Assembly (NCBI GenBank): GCA_028622995.1
Contig: JAJQJQ010000054.1
Location: 930,001-994,000, forward strand
DNA length: 64,000 nt
Direction of reading: 5' to 3'
Source: Panagrolaimus kolymaensis
Lineage: Eukaryota > Nematoda > Chromadorea > Rhabditida > Panagrolaimidae
Shown here in pieces: positions 44,123-56,000 of this stretch. How positions within the stretch are numbered: position 1 is the first letter of the stretch; every line of letters begins with the position of its first letter. The position numbers were made by a program, and so were the translations under genes. The notes beneath the pieces are model-generated. The model made no database searches, had not been told where the DNA came from, and saw only the letters and a list, made by a program, of their open reading frames with translations.

Positions 44123-47100
44123 TTATTTCGTTGATTTCGACGTAGCTTTGTTAATTGAAATGGTTCTCATTTTATCTGGAGAAATGACCAAATTAAAAAT
44201 AACAAAAGATAGCCTAAAAATGTTTTATATTTTTTAATTGATACTCAAAATTAATATTTTTTTGAAAGAAACTCACTGATTTGCTGCATGACCGGATTGC
44301 CATGTAACAGTTCTGGAAAGAAAAATTGCCCAAGTTGTAGTTGCATAGGGTGAAAGCATGTCGAAACCAATAAATATTTGAGCATACAAAGCTGTCGTTA
44401 TACAAGTCTAAAACATATTTTGTATTTTGCATGACTATGAATTTTCTGTATAAACTTTTTTCGTTATTCCAACGCTTAATGCAAAATAGTTAGTAAGATG
44501 AAATAAACTCTCTTTTTTTGTTAACCAATTTTTAGACAATTTTTTTAAACTTTCAAAACCTTCATGTCAGAAAAAAAATTTACTAAAAATGTTCAAAAAA
44601 CAATTTAAAGGGACATAGCTATTTCATGCCTTTTTTGAAATTTCGTTTGCGGGCACTGAAAGTTACACTTGGTAAGGCGCGTGTTTGAATTACCGTGTAA
44701 GACAGAAGTGACACGGTAATTCAAACACGCGCCGCCCCAACTGTTCCTATCAGCCCCAGTATCGAAATTTTTGAAAAAGCATGAAATAGCTATGTCCCTT
44801 TAAGTAGAAAGCTATTCTTTTGAAATGGCTAATGAACCCAAAATTTATTCTCATTTTTGATTTTTTGGTGCAATAAAATTATTAAAAAAGTTTTTTTTGC
44901 ATTTTTTTGTTAAAAAAAACAGATTTAAAAAACAGAATTTTTTTACCTTCAAAGATAGCTAATTTTTTACTCTATTTTTTTTTTTATATTTTTCTCTCTC
45001 TTTCCTGGTTTTCTTTTGTCACAATTATTATGGGTTTCAAATATAATCAATTTTATTTTTTTGAAATAATTTTTCTTTGTTCTTTGCAATTAATTGCATA
45101 CGATAATACAAAAAAAATTTAATGAAATTGTTTTTCTGACGCCATAATAATTTTTGTTAGTCATTTGTAGCAATTTTAAAACAACTCGTGCAAAGCTTTT
45201 GTTTTGATAAAATATAAAAATGACATATAAAAACCTTAAAACTTAAAACTTACTTGAGCGAAAAATCGAATATCTCTAGGCAAATTTTGGGTTGTCGTCG
45301 TTGAATGTTTATATAGTCTTAATTTCACAAAAGTTGCTATATCAAATATAAATGAAATTGCTAAAGTTGTCGCAGTGATACTTAAATCCACAAAAGTAAA
45401 TAAAGTTTCACACGAAGAATTTCTAACTCGCCAAACATAGGTTTCTGGATGGAATAAAAAATTACAATCATAAAAATAAAATGGTAATATCGTAAAAATA
45501 CTTAAAAATGCTATAATTTTAATTATAATTTTTGCATTATCAATAGAAAAAATTATTCGATATTTTATTGGATATAAAGTAGCAAAGAATCGATTTCCTG
45601 ATTTTATAAGTTGAAAGAAATTTGCACTATAATAAAAATAATTTATAAGTTGACCCACTATAACGCCTGGGAGTGCTTTGGCTGAGGAGGCATGGTCACT
45701 GAAAAAATAATTTTGGATATAAAGTTAAAATTTTTGTGAAGATTAGGAATTTTGTAAATTTTATGTCCTCTAAAAAGCCATAAAATATGATATTTTGGAA
45801 TTCATTGTCTGCTTTTTTCAGAATTAAATAATTTCCTGGCTTATTTTTATGGTCAAAAATTTTAATTTGTTTTAAAACCAAAATTGTGTTCTTTAGAATC
45901 TGAATAAATTAGCCACAAATTTGATTATAAAATAAATTAAATGAAACGTAAATCATTGACAAAAACGTAAATAAAATTTATATACGTATCAGTGTTGTCG
46001 ATTATTCGATTAATCGAACGATTAATCGAAAAATAACCGATCGAAATTCGATTATTTTCGATTAATCGATTCGATTAATCGAGACTTTCGATTTTCGATT
46101 AATCGATCGATAATCGATAATCGAAAAATTTCGATTAATTTCGATTAATCGAAATCGATAATCGAAGCATCCGATTATCGATTAATCGAATGACAAAATT
46201 TACGTTTTTTACCTCAAAATAAGCCCTAATTTGGCTATTTTTTGCCTGAAAATTTTTTCCAATTCTGTTTTTTTGTGTATTTTTTACCTATTTAAACTTT
46301 TATAAGCTATTTTTTCCTTATTTCTGAATTCTCAAAAATATTTTTTCATTAGTTTCCTACTTATGGTTCCAAAATTTGAGAAAACATTCTTGTGGTTTTA
46401 TAATCTTTACAAATTACTCATGAAAGTCTGGATACTCTCATAAACTAACTTAAAAGTGGTGTAATCCATATTTTTATAAAATGTGTAAACAATTATAGCC
46501 TCTTTTTTTACGCAAAATTATGTATTCCAGGCTTTTGATGATTCGACAAAACATTAATGTACTCATAAAAGAAATTTTCAAATCTATTATTTTAGACTAA
46601 AAAAATATTTTAAATGTGTTTTTATGTTTTGAATTCGAATTTAAAGTCGAAATTTTTATCACCTTATTAAATTTTGTAATAAAAAAATATGGTTTTTAAT
46701 AACTAAAAAAATTCGATTAATCGAATCGATTAATTTGCCGATTAATCGAAAATCGATAATCGAGACTTTCGATTTTCGATTAATCGATCGATAATCGATA
46801 ACCGAAAACTTTCGATTAATTTCGATTAATCGAAGGATTTCGATTAATCGACAACACTGATACGTATGCAATGATGAAATCTTTATGTACTTTTTTAGTA
46901 AACTACAAGCATATTTTCGAGAAGAAAAAAAAGCATGAGAATCATTAAAGTTTACTGTAAATCATTTTTTATTTCAGTCATGAAATTAAAAAAATATTTA
47001 TACTAAAAATTTTGTACTTTTTTAATAACATTTTTTATAAATTGTGACATAATATTGTTTTTTATTGTAGGGGAAACTTACAATAAAATAATTGGAGCTG

Positions 47101-47507
47101 ACCAACATGCAAAACACAATAATATTCCCGCTTCTGTAATAGTATGAGCGGCACAAATATAACCAAATGCATTATGAAGCATAGTTTTTTTATAAATAAT
47201 ATATATGGAAATTGCTGAACATGTTAATCCAAATATTGCAAGCTAAAACCCAAATATTTAATTATAAAAACCCAAAATCGAAAATTTGACTTTTTTCCTT
47301 AGATTTTCTAAAAATTTTTTGAATTTTGAAAGTGAATCAAGAATTGAAGAAAGAAATTTAAAAAAAAAAGACTGAATTTTGTATTTTAAACTTAAAAAGT
47401 TGCAGAAAAAAAGTTTTTTTTTTTAAAAGGTTAATAGCAAGTTGTACCTAATCTAAACTTACAGTAAAAATAATACTTGAAATAATAACATCATTGCCAG
47501 CTATCAT
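44123..47507 (-). CDS. Serpentine receptor class X (Srx) chemoreceptor
   Basis: Five exons on the minus strand: 47507-47463, 47242-47082, 45698-45254, 44407-44277, 44213-44123; 290 residues, every junction in phase. Order: MIAGNDVIISSIIFT, TM1-2 (LAIFGLTCSAISIYIIY), the Srx signature NAFGYICAAHTITEAGILLC, CWSAPIILL, FFATLYPIKYRIIFS after TM3, FLSIFTILPFYFYDC, FTFVDLSITATTLAISFIFD, DIRFFAQTCITTALYAQ, TWAIFLSRTVTWQSGHAANQ and IFNLVISPDKM. The start of TM1 is short, so a further upstream exon is possible. Plasma-membrane chemosensory GPCR. Intron 2 (45699-47081) contains an 870-bp hAT-like element and intron 3 (44408-45253) a 191-bp TTAA-flanked element. Confidence 0.82.
44609..44799. mobile_element. 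TTAA-flanked MITE, 191 bp, with central hairpin
   Basis: Terminal inverted repeats AGGGACATAGCTATTTCATGC (about 21 bp, perfect) are flanked on each side by TTAA (44605-44608, 44800-44803), the target used by piggyBac-type elements. Inside, 44676-44698 and 44711-44733 are a perfect 23-bp inverted repeat (GGCGCGTGTTTGAATTACCG...) around a 12-nt loop. No coding capacity. The ends begin AGGG rather than the usual piggyBac CCC, so superfamily assignment is tentative. Confidence 0.85.
45990..46859. mobile_element. hAT-like non-autonomous element, 870 bp, 8-bp TSD
   Basis: Ends CAGTGTTGTCGATTA...TAATCGACAACACTG are inverted repeats, flanked by a perfect 8-bp duplication ATACGTAT (45982-45989, 46860-46867). 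The first about 200 bp and the last about 160 bp are built from the palindromic word TCGATTAATCGA and variants. The roughly 500-bp centre (46195-46700) is ordinary AT-rich sequence with no transposase frame. It sits in intron 2 of the srx gene. Confidence 0.92.
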
Positions 47508-48359
47508 ATTTTTTTCTTTTCTTTTTACTGACAAAACAAAAAATCTTTTTTATATTAAAAAAAAAGGCAATTTAAAAAAAGGGCAATTTTCTTTCTCTTT
47601 TAATTAACTTGGTGGAAATTTATAATAATGGCATAAAACTAAAACAAAATTAATTATTTACTAAATAGTTTCAAAATAAAAAAAGGGCGTGGGACTGCTT
47701 TTTTAGCATGTGCTTTAAATGAGTTTGAACGTTAGAAAATGAAATGACTAATTTCTTTCAAAATTTTTCTTTTTGATTAATTAAAAAGGTATTAATTATG
47801 GCAGGCATTTTGGAATAATTAGTACAAATTTTTTAATTATATATAAAAAAAATTTACTGTATGAGAATTTTTTTTAGGAAAATGGCAGCAAAAAAAGTTC
47901 AACTTAGAGGCTAGAAAAAAAGGTTATTATAGTCTTTTTCAATTTTAATCTTTTTTTTAAATTACAAAATTATTTTTCACCAGGGAAAGCAATAATACAT
48001 GAGAAAAAATAAAATACTCCATGTGAGACATGTGTCTAGTATTATATCTTCAACTGGAATAACGCTTCAGGTTAATATTTTGATTGTTTCATCCTTTTTT
48101 TAAACCATTGTGCTTCCACTGACCTTTTTCCTTAGGCATTAATAAACCTTTTTGGCAAAAGTGCGAAGAATAAAAAAGAATAGCGATAGTATGCCAAAAT
48201 ATAAAAACAAAATTTGACCCTTTTCTTGTTAAAAACGATTTTAGGGCATTTCATAAAAAATCATTGAACAAATAAAATTCGCAAATTATTTTGAGTTTTT
48301 TTTATTTCGTTCATTATTGATACTTTTTTGCTTTCATTGAATTACTTATTGAATGAAAG
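47508..48359. other. Intergenic between srx and F-box-like gene
   Basis: Promoter region of divergent genes (srx on the minus strand, F-box-like on the plus strand). AT-rich, with no specific motif recognised. Confidence 0.4.
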
Positions 48360-49156
48360 ATGGCTGCTCAAAAAAGTTCCCTTGTTGATATGGGTCCTTT
48401 TGCTTCGCTTCGATTTCAAGAATTTTCTCTTCCTGAAAATATTATTTATTATATTTCTAAAAACCCAAAAACTCCAAATGGATATCAAAAATTAACAAAA
48501 ACCTGCAAATATTTTTTTGTTAAGAATCCAATCATTATTGCTGAAACATTTAATAATCGTCGCAATGAATGGAATATTATTAATTATAAAAAGGACGGTT
48601 TTAAATTCAATAAAGTTTCGTTATCACCAGTAAAATTCCTTGAAAGTTCTTACAAATTATGGGTAACTAATAATTTATTTATTGAAAAATTTGTTCCTTT
48701 TCAAAAATTTATTTTTATTTCTTCAGCTAATTTAAATTATTTGTTATTTCAAAAAACTCGTTTATCATTTAATGAACTTTTATTTTTATCTGAAATAAAA
48801 ACCTACACGATTCAATTTCATGATGCAGAAATTAAATATGATGATGGTTCAATTGTTCCAATTGAAAAAATCTTTTCACTTTTTTCAAAAATTAAACGAT
48901 TTGAATTGTAAGTTTTTAAAAATTTTAAAAAGTTATATTGAAATTATGTCAAAAGATTATTTTGTTTTGTGAAAATAAAATCATTCATTTTTTCAGTATC
49001 TTTATGCCCAATTTTTACTTCACATCAAATTCAGCCAAAGAAATAGTGAAATGCAAACATTTTAAAACCCTCGAAAGTTGCTCATTTAATTCTATCCCAG
49101 AAATATTTGATTGCGCAACATATTTTCAAAAATCCATGCTACTCAAAAGAATATGA
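48360..49156 (+). CDS. F-box-like family protein, 3' end replaced by fusion
   Basis: Exons 48360-48907 and 48997-49156; 235 residues. F-box-like motif at residues about 20-54 (EFSLPENIIYYISKNPKTPN, CKYFF). The middle is diverged (LWVTNNLFIEK, LSFNELLFLSEIK) and the exon-1 end is SIVPIEKIFSLFSKIKRFEL. Exon 2 starts normally (FMPNFYFTSNSAKEIVKCKH, IPEIFDCATYF), but at about 49125 it switches into another copy's exon 1 in a different frame and stops after QKSMLLKRI. Exon 3 is absent. The fragment at 40624-41179 preserves the missing 3' exons of this subfamily. Confidence 0.65.
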
Positions 49157-50001
49157 AAAAGTGCAAAAAACTTGCAAATATTTTTTTTCTAAATATCCGG
49201 TAATTATTGTTGATAACCTTACCAATTTTAATGGTAGATGGAGAATGGATAGTAATTCTGGAAAAGAAGGTTATATTTGCTTAGAAATTCCAAATATTAG
49301 GAAAATATCTTGCAAAATACAAATTACTAATGAACTTCACATTCAAAATAATTTTCGTGGTTTGCAATTAAAAAATATTTTTGGCAACATTCAATGGTTA
49401 TCACTTTATTCAATGAATTTGTTTTTTAATGAATTATTAATTTTTGCACCTCATAATATTATTAATCTCGGTATTAATAAAGTACATATTTGGAATACAA
49501 ATGACACAATTGTGCCAATGGAAGAAACTTTTGCAATATTTTCTGATGTTCAACAATTTTTTTTGTAAGTTTTTAAAAAATCAACAAAATTAAGGATCTA
49601 CAAATTTTAATTTTTAAAATTTTTTTAGTTCAAATAATTACCCTAGTTACATTTCTTCAAAACTGCAAGAAAAATTATTCAAACCCCTCAATTTAAAAAT
49701 CTCATATATTTCATATTGGAAGGAATTACAGAAGATTTTGATTTTAATACTTTTTCTGAAGCAATGAAAGTAAGAAGAATTTTTTTATTGTTATTAAAAC
49801 TCTTTTTGCAAATTTTAGAAACAACCAAAAACAAACTTCACTTTGAAATTTAATGGCTTTTTAACAGAAAATTATAAACAGATGCTTCAAAGTTTTATTG
49901 ACGACGTAATTAAATCAGATATTCATGGATCTTCTGTGTCAATGAATAACGGAATTCTAGAGTTTGAAACAGTTGTATTAAAGTGCCAATATACTCCTTA
50001 A
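49126..50001 (+). pseudogene. F-box-like family pseudogene, 5' truncated and frameshifted
   Basis: Starts mid-motif (NPCYSKEYEKVQKTCKYFF) directly fused to exon 2 of the preceding gene, so the FSIPENIIYYIS half is deleted. Exon 1 remainder to 49564 (SCKIQITNELHIQ, MEETFAIFSDVQQFFL), exon 2 at 49629-49769, exon 3 at 49818-50001 (FLTENYKQMLQSFIDDVIKS, stop TAA). Within exon 2 one missing A near 49665 shifts the frame: before it SNNYPSYISSK, after it TARKIIQTPQFKNL...FDFNTFSEAMK. Both lesions indicate loss of function. Confidence 0.75.
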
Positions 50002-50401
50002 CGCTGCTTTATTCTAAAATTTGGATAACAAAAAAAATTATTTCATTTTTTTATTTTTACTGATTTGCTTTTTTTTGTCTTTCATTAATTAGTATTAAAT
50101 ATGTATATTTAAATAAAGGTTCAAAAAACTTGAAAGAAATTCTTTTTATGTAATTGTCTTACTCTCATTTTCTCCATTTTTCATTTTCAATTTTAAATAA
50201 ATTTTAACACGATGAAGTGACTCTTTTTATTTTTCATTGAAAGACCAGCTTTTTTATTTTTTGAGACGATCAACAATTTAAAGAAATAAACATTCAACAA
50301 TCAAAAAAAAACAAATATTTAATGAAAAATCAAGATCACAACTGTTTTTTTTTTTAAAGCACGATAGTGGCAACAAAAATAAGGCACAAACAAAAAAAAA
50401 G
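50002..50401. other. Intergenic between convergent genes
   Basis: 3' ends of the plus-strand pseudogene and the minus-strand gene ending at 50402. AT-rich, nothing else seen. Confidence 0.4.
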
Positions 50402-51180
50402 CTAACTACAAAAATCTTCAACAATTTTAATTTCTCGTAAATTCATCCAACGATATTCCGCTAATTTGGCTGATTTAATTAAATTTTGGGCGATGGGTTT
50501 GATCAATGGGTGGTCGTTGTAAAGGATCATGATGGCGGAGTCAAATTTGCAATCCAAAGCCATCAAGGAATTGTCTTCAAAGGAATGGAAACGTCTCTAA
50601 AAAAGAGAGAAATTAATAAATAAAAAAATAAAATAAAATTATTTTGTTTGAAACTAAGTAAAACTTTTTTCGTTGATTCAAAAGAAATTTTTTTGAAAAA
50701 AAAATGAATAAAATACAGTAAACTAAAACTTACAACAATAATAATTTTGTCCAATGGATACCGAGTAAATTTGGAAATCACTTGTTTGAAGAATTCATCA
50801 TTTCTAGGAATGGAATAAATGGAATACGGAGCCGCAATGACTAAATCGAAACAATGATGTCGAGGGAATGACAAGAAATCAAGAGCTGCGGAATTTTTAA
50901 GTTTGATGGAAGCTTTTTGATTTTCAATTTCATCCATGAAATCACTGAGTTCAGCTTCAGAATATTCAAGTTTTTGAACGAAATTTTGTTTCTTTTGTTG
51001 TCCATATTTTTGATTTTGATTTTGAGCTTTGATTGCATCATTTTCTTCAACAAAATTAACAGATTTTAAGCTTACAGAATGTTTTAAACATTTGGGAAAA
51101 AGTTTTTGCATAACTTTATAAAATGTATTAGTAATTTCGTCCGATGACATGGCACTGTTGTGATTGGTTGAAGATGGCAT
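50402..51180 (-). CDS. Unrecognised two-exon nematode protein
   Basis: Exons 51180-50734 and 50596-50402 on the minus strand (phase 0 intron); 213 residues. The N-terminal half is polar with many Gln/Asn/Lys (NQNQKYGQQKKQNFVQK) and a short acidic helix (EAELSDFMDEIENQ). The C-terminal half looks like an alpha/beta fold: FDLVIAAPYSIYSIPRNDEF, FTRYPLDKIIIVRRFHSFED, FDSAIMILYNDHPLIKPIAQ, LAEYRWMNLREIKIVEDFCS. No signal peptide or membrane segment. The coding frame is clear and GC-richer than its surroundings; function unknown. Confidence 0.75.
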
Positions 51181-52295
51181 AATTTTTTTACTACCCGTAA
51201 AAAACTTTTGAATCTTGAAAACGAAGAGAAAAAATAATCTCAGAAAATTTGATTTGACCGCTACTTATTTTGAAAGACACTAAAAAGTTGAATAAATTTG
51301 AAATAAAATAAAAAATGAAAGTGAGAGAGACTCAACGACGCCAAAAAAAATTTCATGAGAAAGGAAAAAAAGAAGGCCCTCCCATTTTATGTATTTCGAA
51401 ATCGTCGTCGCCGTTGTGTCCATTATTCCATCCATGGACGTTGGTGGTGATGAGTAATCATCCCTTTCTTTCCCGTATCAAGGCACACAGAAAAAATATG
51501 GATGCTATAGCAAAAAAAAAAGAGATAGTTTTTTTTGTGTGTTCTTTTTTTTGTTGTCAACGCGTCCCTTCTTTTTCCGTTCCTTGCTTGCTAGCTAGAA
51601 GCTTCGACGAAAGTGAAAAAAAAATATGGAAGCAAAAAAAGTTTGTTTGCTTTTGCTTGTTTTTTTTGGTTGCTGCAGCAAATTTTTTTTAAAAAAGTAT
51701 TAAGAAATCCAGGAAGGAAAAAGAATGCAAAAATAAAGGTGTGCCTATTTTTTTTATTTTTATTTATTAAAACAAAAAAGTTAAAAAAAAGCGAAGAAAA
51801 ACAAAAAAGTTCAAAGATGGAAAAAAGAATTTTTTAAATGCAGCGCGGCGCGACTATGACTTTAAACTTTTTCTTTCGAAATAGCGAACGTCGTCGACCT
51901 TGCTGAAGGGACTTTGTAAAAAGTGGAAACGGCATTAATAAAAAAAATAATGGGAACACTTGTCCTTTTCCTTTTTTTGCGGACAATGAAAATGCAATGA
52001 AATCGTTTAATTTTTTTTTAAATGTTATGAAATCAAGCCGAGTTGATAAGAGCCAAAAAAAAGTGGAAGAGAATGAAAGGGAAAAAAATAATAATAATTG
52101 CATCATATTTATTTTTTTGTGGATTTTTAATAAAAGAAAAAAGATGATCAAAATTTTTTGTGTGCTACGTGCTTTGATTAAAAGTTATTTAATTTTATAA
52201 ATACTTGGTTTTTTTTTGTGATTTAAAAATTTATTCTTGGATTTTTAAAAAAGAAAAAAAATTCAAAGACAAAAATTAAAAACATCAATTTGGCC
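51181..52295. other. Intergenic, low complexity
   Basis: Several overlapping Lys/Phe/Ser-rich frames (51315-52200, both strands) have no domain signal and contain long homopolymers; treated as non-coding. Confidence 0.4.
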
Positions 52296-52520
52296 TAGGG
52301 TTGTCGATTTCCCGGGAATTTCCCGGGAAATGCCTCAGGGCATTTGGACATAATTCAAATTAATTTTGGTTTTTTCAAAAATTTGTAAAGAAAATATTAA
52401 TTCACCATGCTTTTTCTATGTAATGCAAAAAAAAATACATAAAAATAAGTCATCAATAAAAAGTTATGCTGAAATTTCCCGCATTTCCCGGGAAATTTCC
52501 CGGGAAATTCGACAACCCTA
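52296..52520. mobile_element. hAT-like MITE, 225 bp
   Basis: Inverted termini TAGGGTTGTCGA/TCGACAACCCTA, followed inwards by the palindromic word TTTCCCGGGAAA repeated on both arms (52306-52333 and about 52482-52508). Flanks ATTTGGCC (52288-52295) and AGTTGGCC (52521-52528) form an 8-bp target duplication with one mismatch. The centre is AT-rich and non-coding. Terminal GTTGTCGA is shared with the 870-bp element at 45990. Confidence 0.85.
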
Positions 52521-53021
52521 AGTTGGCCGTGCCAATTAAAGCTTTTTCTCAATTTTATAATTCAAAATTTTGAATTTTCTTTTATCTTTGAATACTCAAA
52601 ACCTTCTAAAATTACTTTTCAAAATTAATAAATCAAGAAAGAAAAAAAGTATTTTTTTAATTCAACAATATCAATTTTTTCTTTCCTTTTTCGATGTTTC
52701 AAAAAAGCTTTTTGCATTTTAAACATTTATTATTTCAACAATATAACTACTTTAAATTAAGATTAAATAATAAAAAAAGGCTGACACGACAAAAAAAAGT
52801 TAATAAAAATTCGACTAAAAAAAATAAGACTAAAAAAAGATGCTTCGTTATTTTTATTTTTAAATTTCGTTTCCGGGACCTTCTGAATTAACAACGACGG
52901 TGGCAAAGAAATTATAACTTGATTCGCGCCAAGAATGAATTCAAAAAAGTGCAAAAATATAAATATTTTCCATCATCGGTTAACTAAAAAAAAATAAAAA
53001 TAAATTTTGTTTAAAGAATTT
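52521..53021. other. Intergenic, downstream of APMAP-like gene
   Basis: AT-rich spacer; contains the presumed 3' UTR of the minus-strand gene ending at 53022. Nothing else recognised. Confidence 0.4.
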
Positions 53022-56000
53022 TTAAGACTTAAAAAAACGAACTTGTGAAAGATTATTAACGGTTCCATTTGGAGAATGGAAAGATTTAAGAATTTTTCCA
53101 TTTAAATCTGTTTGAATTGCTAAACCATAATTTTTTGAAGAAGAATCAGGTCCATGAAAACTTTCAAACAACCAAGTTAAAGGTTTTTGTAAATAATTAT
53201 GCATAAATTTTCTTAAAGTTGGATATTTTAACATTTTTTCAATCAAATTAAATTGTCCGGGAACTCGGGCCATCGCAAGCGCAATGTAAACATTTTTTCC
53301 ATTACTTGAAAGTCGAATATTATCTGGATGGCCTGGAAGATTATCAATAAATATTTCACTTTGACCTTTTTTGCTTCCAGCAAAATAATATCGATGAATT
53401 CGAGCGGTAAGAGTTTCAGAAACAATGAAAGATTGTTTATCAGGCATGAGTTGGATTCCATTCGAAAAATACATATCATCCATGAGAAGTGTGAGTTCAT
53501 CCGTTTTAATATTGTATTTGTAAACTCTAAAATAAAATAAATAATCGTTTATTTTAAATGGTAAAAGAAAATTTTTTTGTTTTAAATTTAAATATTTTTT
53601 ATATCAGAAAAAATTTTTATTTTTTCGTGTTTTTTAAATTTCTGTGTTAGGTAATTTTTTGTTTCAAACCAAAAATATAAAATATGGCTAATCTTCTTGA
53701 ATCACAAACTGTTTTCAATTAGAAAAATGCTAACTTATTAATTATTTTTATTTTACTTGAAACCAAAACTTTTTTTTAGTTTTTCCTTTAAACAGAATTC
53801 TGCAATTTTTGATTTAATTTATTTAAAATATGGATGTTTTTTCAAAAAAAATAATCGAAAAATTCGTAAAAAAAAGAATATGGTTTATTTTAAAAAAGGC
53901 GTCAATTTTTGTATGTAGTATGATCTCATTTATTTTGAGACTGATCTTAATTCAGCACAATAACATTATTTAGAGAAAATATATTTTTTTATTTTTAGTT
54001 TTAATGGATTTTTAAAATATTAATTTTTCTGTTGTCAAAAAAGAAAGACCGCAAGCATGGGAATTTTTTTATTTTTTAACAGAAAAGAGATAAAGTTTTT
54101 AGAAATAAAAAAAAGACAAATATAATTCAGATTTTCATTTGTTTTCACAGAAATTTCTTTGTGAAAATAAAAATGTTAGCAACAAATATTTTTTTGTTGC
54201 TAGCAATTTTATTTATAAAAAGCATCGAAGGAGCTCCAGCTCCTATTGCTTCTGTTGCGATTGTTGGAACTTATCGATACGAATGCCCTCCAAAATGGAT
54301 TTATGGCCATAATTGTGGTCGACATTGGTGTTATCAACGATTTTCAGTTAATCCTAATCAGGTATTTAATATTTTCATTTTGAGACACACAAAACATTTT
54401 TGGAAAATTATTTTTAAAAATTGTAGTTAAAAAAATTTGTTTAAGCGTCTTCGGATGATTGATGACAATTTTTGTGGAACCGTTCAATCTCAAGCTCTTC
54501 CCGTTAGTATTGCATGTGAAGAAGAAAATAATTGGCTGGGTAACATAATTGCTGAGGACAATAAAAAATAACTAAAAATGCTTTCATATCTTTTAGATAG
54601 ACCTCCATTTTCTGTTGCTCAATTTGCTGTGGGCCTTTATATTCCTCAAAACATTCCATGGGAACGGAATAATTTTATTTGGCGTGATGGTTTAGTTTCT
54701 GATTATCATCCACAGTGGAATATGCCTAAACCTGGGATCGAACAAGAGCCAAACGGCTTAGATTTTCATCATAATCCAAATGAAAAAGTTGTTGTCTACA
54801 GTAAGATTTGAAAAAAATTTTAGAAAAAAGAAGAGAAAATTATGCAAAAAAAAAATTTATAAAATTTTTATAGGTAAAAAACATTTATTTGATATAGAAC
54901 CAAATCTCGTTGAATTTATTGCGTGTAAAGTTGGAGCACATGAAATATATATTCCACCTCCATCATCAACAGCGGCTTCATATACCCCTCCTACATCTGC
55001 TCCAGCCTTAGCTGACCCAGTTGGTCCATATGCGTCTAATGAAAGCCCAGATGGAATTTATATATGTCCAAAAGCAACAAAAACAAAAAATTGGTTTTAT
55101 GGGTTTAATTGTGGAAAACATAATTGCTATTCTTATTTTTCTGTTGAATCATCAAAAGTTAGTTAAAAATCCAAATTCAAATGCGAAATTTAAGAATTTA
55201 AATATTTTTTTATAGAGATCACGAATGATTGAAGACAACTTTTGTGAAAATCAAGAACATGGAGCTTTTCCATCTAGCATAGCTTGTGAAGAAGAAAATA
55301 ATTGGTTTTGTAAGAATATTTTTTCTTAAATTTTTTAACAGATAAAAACAATAATATATTATTATAAGTCTTGCAATGATAATTTCCAAAATAGCAAAAT
55401 AAAAAACATTTTAAGTTTAGGACTTTTTGATATTAGTGTTTTTTGGTTTTTTTAATTTCATTTTTTTGCAGATCGCGAACCCTTTTACACTAAAGCAAAA
55501 AATCGATTTGCTGTTGGTCTCTACATTAAAGAAAGCATTCCATGGGAACGTAATAATTTCATTTGGCGTGATGGATTGGTTTCTGATTATCATCCTCCCT
55601 GGAATATGCCAAACCCAGGAATTCAGCAAGAACCCAATGGAAAAGATTATTATAATAAATCAGATGAAAAGGCTGTGATTTACAGTATGAAATTTGTTTT
55701 TAAATTTAAAATTTGCAAAAAAAATAAAAATCGAAATGGAACTAATAATTTTTTAGGCTCAAAAAGGCTATATGATACTCCTCCAATGACAATCGAATAT
55801 ATTGCATGCACAATTCGAGCAACTAAAAAACAAGAGATGCCTCAAGAAGAAACAACAACCAAAAACCCTCCAAGTTTAACAACACCTACAAAAATGGATG
55901 ATCCACCGCCACAACTACCCATTCGAAAATCTTGTCATACGTAAAAAATGTTAAAAATTTTTCAAAATCGAATTTTCGAAGTTTTCTGTTATGAAAAAAA

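Noticed and set aside
45990..46860. TCGATTAATCGA-rich region considered as a CRISPR-like or satellite array
   Set aside because: Repeat spacing is irregular and palindromic, and the region is bounded by inverted termini with an 8-bp target duplication, so it is a transposon.
51315..52200. Several overlapping frames of 65-125 codons
   Set aside because: Low-complexity Lys/Phe/Ser sequence on both strands at once; no support for a gene.
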